From positions 1 to 58,477 of the forward strand of contig NZ_AUJE01000027.1 of the NCBI RefSeq assembly GCF_000424065.1: a stretch of 58,477 nucleotides of DNA, given 5' to 3'. Position numbers and translations under genes: made by a program. This stretch comes from Selenomonas ruminantium subsp. ruminantium ATCC 12561 (GTDB lineage Bacteria; Bacillota; Negativicutes; Selenomonadales; Selenomonadaceae). The notes under the pieces are model-generated. The model did no database searches, was not told where the DNA came from, and worked only from the letters and a program-made list of their open reading frames with translations. Of the stretch, positions 56,277 through 58,477 are shown one piece after another; within the stretch, counting starts at the first letter, position 1, and each line of letters begins with the position of its first letter.

Positions 56277-57940
56277 TTTATGCCTAAAGTTTGCATCAGT
56301 TCTGCGTCCTTTATTTCTTCCGTATCCTTGCAGAGAGCCACCTGTAAATAGGCATTGGCTCTTGAGCAGCCAACGTAAAAAACACGGCGGGCAAGTTCGC
56401 TGTCTGCCTCACTGTACCTGAAGTCTACGATAAGAACAGCCTGGGCTTCCAAACCCTTGAACTTCCGAATGGAGGTAAACCAGACCTTGTTTGGTTCTTT
56501 CTTGCCGGAAAGGGGAATACCAGCAACGGCCGTTATTTCGTGGAGTGGATTGGTTTCTGTTCGGTGGATGCTGAGAATAGCGATATCATTTGGCGTCAAG
56601 CCGTTTTTCAGCATATCTTTGACGAAGTTGGCGGCAATGGCTTGAAGTTCCTTGCCATTCCGATAAATAAAGCATTTCGGCTGATTGCCGTGGATGTTGT
56701 TGATATAGCGTTCCTTTCTGACGGGGACCAGTCCGCTGATCAGCTTTGCAATTTCGGAGGTATTGCGGCAGTTACGGTAAAGTACCAGACGGCAGTCGGC
56801 GTGTTCGTCAATCCATTTGGACGGCTCTTTCTTCATAATAGCCTGATTGCGGTCATAGAATGTGTAGAAGACACCATTATTGACCTCCATGAGATAGGAA
56901 AGGTGCTCCAGCAGGGTATCGCTCAGGTCTTGAGCCTCATCTACAATGATGTTGGGGTAAGGCCATAGGCTGTCATCGTATTCTTCATCGAGGTACTGCT
57001 CAAAGGCAGCAACTATCTTATCAATGGGAATATCCTCCCGGCCAAGGATTTCCTGCCCTAAGGTGCGTACATTGTGAAAGGTGATATTTTCTTCGTTAGG
57101 GTAGGCTTTGCGTAGGGATTCCAGCAGGAATTCATTAAAACACAGATACAAGGTCTTCTGGCCGGAGGCAGAGAGCATCCGGGCTTTTTCCACGGCCAGC
57201 AGGGTTTTGCCTGTACCCGCAGGGCCATGGATGGCAGCCATAGGCTGTTCGCCTAAAAATTCCAGGATAGCAGACTGCTGACCGGTCATACGCACATACT
57301 GCTCCTTGTTCTCCCGGATAATGCTGCTAATGGCGGGCGCTATGCGGAAACTGGGCATGAGAGTATTGACCACTTGTGCAAACTGCGCAGGAGAGAGGTC
57401 TGTCTTACCTGCATTCAGATTCTCTTTCCAAAAGGCAAAGGCTTTTTTTAGCCCGGCTTCCGGGGCATCTAAATCACTCTCGTCAAGCAGTATGTCAAGA
57501 GAGGCTGATGGAGGCAAGGGAAGTTTCCTGTCCAAAACCACCGAGGTAAACCAGGCAGCCCGCCCCACAATAGGACGGGGAGAAAGGTTGGGCAGTTTCT
57601 GCCGCAGCAGGTTGATAATGTGATGCTGGCTTTCCGCTGCCTGTCCCAAGGGGTCTATGACCTTGTCTTCTCCAGTGTAACGGTTTGTCTGGAGCCAATT
57701 CCCATTCTGGTAGGCAATCCCTCCCGCCTTGACTTCTATGGCGAGAATGCCCAGAGCCGGATGCAGGATGACAAAATCAGCTTCCCCCTCGCTGCGTCGT
57801 TGTCTTTCGCTGCCAAGCCACACAAAGGAATGAAATACGGTATAGTTATCCGAAAGCCCTCGTCGCAGGGCATCGTAGACCAGTTGCTCACCGTCACTGC
57901 CATGGAAATTCTTGTCAATGGTAGGATAAAATCTAGCCAT
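56273..57940 (-). CDS. NERD-domain superfamily 1 DNA helicase
   Basis: A 555-residue protein. Residues about 10-120 form a NERD (nuclease-related) domain (GEQLVYDALRRGL, then GEADFVILHPALGILAIEVKAG, with the E-x-K of a nuclease fold). The helicase part has Walker A HGPAGTGKTLLAVEKA near 240, Walker B NIIVDEAQDLS near 335, and UvrD-type motifs later (KVWFTSIRKFKGLEAQAVLIVDF, and RRVFYVGCSRANAYLQV near the end). These proteins act in DNA repair or in defence against foreign DNA. The start is uncertain: ATG 57940 gives the usual N-terminus, ATG 57964 and longer frames exist. Confidence 0.8.
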   Translation of the reverse strand: MARFYPTIDKNFHGSDGEQLVYDALRRGLSDNYTVFHSFVWLGSERQRRSEGEADFVILHPALGILAIEVKAGGIAYQNGNWLQTNRYTGEDKVIDPLGQAAESQHHIINLLRQKLPNLSPRPIVGRAAWFTSVVLDRKLPLPPSASLDILLDESDLDAPEAGLKKAFAFWKENLNAGKTDLSPAQFAQVVNTLMPSFRIAPAISSIIRENKEQYVRMTGQQSAILEFLGEQPMAAIHGPAGTGKTLLAVEKARMLSASGQKTLYLCFNEFLLESLRKAYPNEENITFHNVRTLGQEILGREDIPIDKIVAAFEQYLDEEYDDSLWPYPNIIVDEAQDLSDTLLEHLSYLMEVNNGVFYTFYDRNQAIMKKEPSKWIDEHADCRLVLYRNCRNTSEIAKLISGLVPVRKERYINNIHGNQPKCFIYRNGKELQAIAANFVKDMLKNGLTPNDIAILSIHRTETNPLHEITAVAGIPLSGKKEPNKVWFTSIRKFKGLEAQAVLIVDFRYSEADSELARRVFYVGCSRANAYLQVALCKDTEEIKDAELMQTLGIN

Positions 57941-58028
57941 GCTTAACGCTGCTACTAAAAACATAGACACCATCCCAAAGGACAAGTTACTAGCGTTTGT
58001 ATAGCACTCCAAAGGCGTTGACATCACA

Positions 58029-58047
58029 CTCCTTGCTTCGCAAGGAG
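58029..58047. repeat. Strong small hairpin near the decayed IS605 element
   Basis: CTCCTTGC, loop TTC, GCAAGGAG: a perfect 8-bp stem in the spacer between the helicase gene and the tnpB remnant. It may be an element end or a terminator without a T run. Confidence 0.4.
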
Positions 58048-58063
58048 GCAAGTCTGTCCCCGA

Positions 58064-58450
58064 CTAGCCATCGGTACAGCCAATACGATGATGAAGTTTC
58101 TGTACCTTCAGCTTTTGCTTCTCTATGTTTGCAGAGGCAGTAGCAGTTTTACCACCTTTCTTTTTCTTAAACTCATATTTACGGCTAAGGCACCTCTGCT
58201 CTCTCCGAAGCCGTTTCTCCAGTCTTTTGACCTTTGAACTCTTATTGACATTTTTGAATGTTTTGCCATTGCTTACAATCGCTAAATCCCTATTGTACTT
58301 GGATTTTTCGTCTATATCCACTACTACAGATACATAGAACCTGCCAGCCACATAAGCGTGAAAAGGATTGAAAAATATGAAAAAATACAAACTGTAGCCG
58401 TTGTCCGTGGATAGACCACAGGCAACGGCTTTTATATTGGAGGAAATCAC
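58064..58450 (-). pseudogene. tnpB: Decayed IS605-type tnpB fragment
   Basis: The minus-strand frame reads AGRFYVSVVVDID, then KYNRDLAIVSNGKTF, then a Lys/Arg-rich helix ending KQKLKVQKLHHRI and GCTDG. These match TnpB in order, but the segment between the first two motifs, where the catalytic Asp of RuvC-I sits (IDLG), is missing, and the C-terminal half with the zinc ribbon and other catalytic residues is gone. So it is an internally deleted, truncated remnant. The stretch upstream (58380-58450) is not TnpB-like. Confidence 0.7.
58396..58430. repeat. Hairpin beside the tnpB fragment
   Basis: AGCCGTTG (58396-58403) and CAACGGCT (58423-58430) form a perfect outer stem, with a further GTGG...CCAC pairing inside, then TTTTATATT. 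This may be an IS200/IS605 end or guide-RNA scaffold remnant. Not confirmed. Confidence 0.4.
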
Positions 58451-58477
58451 AAAAGGCGATTCACTGTCTCTTCTGAG

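Overview
The window looks like part or all of a large plasmid (or plasmid cointegrate) from a diderm Firmicute of the Negativicutes, most plausibly Selenomonas or a relative such as Mitsuokella or Megamonas. Reasons: strong Firmicute-type ribosome binding sites occur together with outer-membrane machinery (a TolC-type channel, periplasmic adaptors, and a 4829-residue leukotoxin/filamentous-haemagglutinin-type exoprotein). Plasmid character comes from two separate Rep_3-type initiators, each behind its own iteron array and DnaA boxes, plus a parAB locus flanked by identical palindromes. The genus is an inference; no rRNA or other marker is present.

Layout. 1-0.35 kb: left end of an IS200/IS605 element. 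0.4-2.9 kb: tyrosine recombinase and a divergent AAA/DUF4143-type ATPase. 3.2-11.5 kb: an AT-rich nine-gene minus-strand operon built around a vWA protein, a PP2C phosphatase and a Ser/Thr kinase (the TerY-P type triad), with three paralogous adaptor-like proteins, an LRAT-fold hydrolase, a DUF4145-like membrane protein and an EcsC-family protein. 11.9-15.3 kb: small accessory genes, including a second LRAT-fold protein that has lost its catalytic residues, a tandem paralogue pair, and two promoters sharing a palindrome. 15.4-21.7 kb: minus-strand genes for a HTH regulator, ADP-ribosylglycohydrolase, YdcF-like protein, two alpha/beta hydrolases, a methyltransferase, a peptide deformylase homologue, a YjbR-like protein and a metallophosphatase. 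21.8-22.8 kb: mobile-element debris, including a MITE-like palindrome and a possibly structured RNA. 22.8-28.5 kb: ArsC-like reductase, glycerate kinase, origin 1, rep, parA, parB.

28.6-53.8 kb holds the most striking locus: an NHLM/Nif11-type peptide export system. A minus-strand operon encodes two HlyD-type adaptors, a C39-peptidase ABC transporter, a second NHLM ABC transporter, a TolC-type channel and an ECF sigma factor, followed by two small cargo-like genes (one a clear Nif11-leader peptide with a GG cleavage site). Divergently, a second Nif11-leader peptide is followed by the giant adhesin. Three sites, one in front of each small-peptide gene, share the same two-part sequence TGTAARRTTT - 11 nt - GCATAR. 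I interpret them as promoters of the ECF sigma factor encoded in the same cluster, so sigma factor, export machine, peptides and adhesin would form one regulated surface/secretion module.

53.8-58.5 kb: group II intron 3' debris, origin 2 with at least eleven iterons, a second rep gene, a NERD-domain helicase, and a decayed IS605 tnpB fragment. No tRNA, rRNA or CRISPR array was seen. All functional statements rest on reading motifs by eye; no database search was run.
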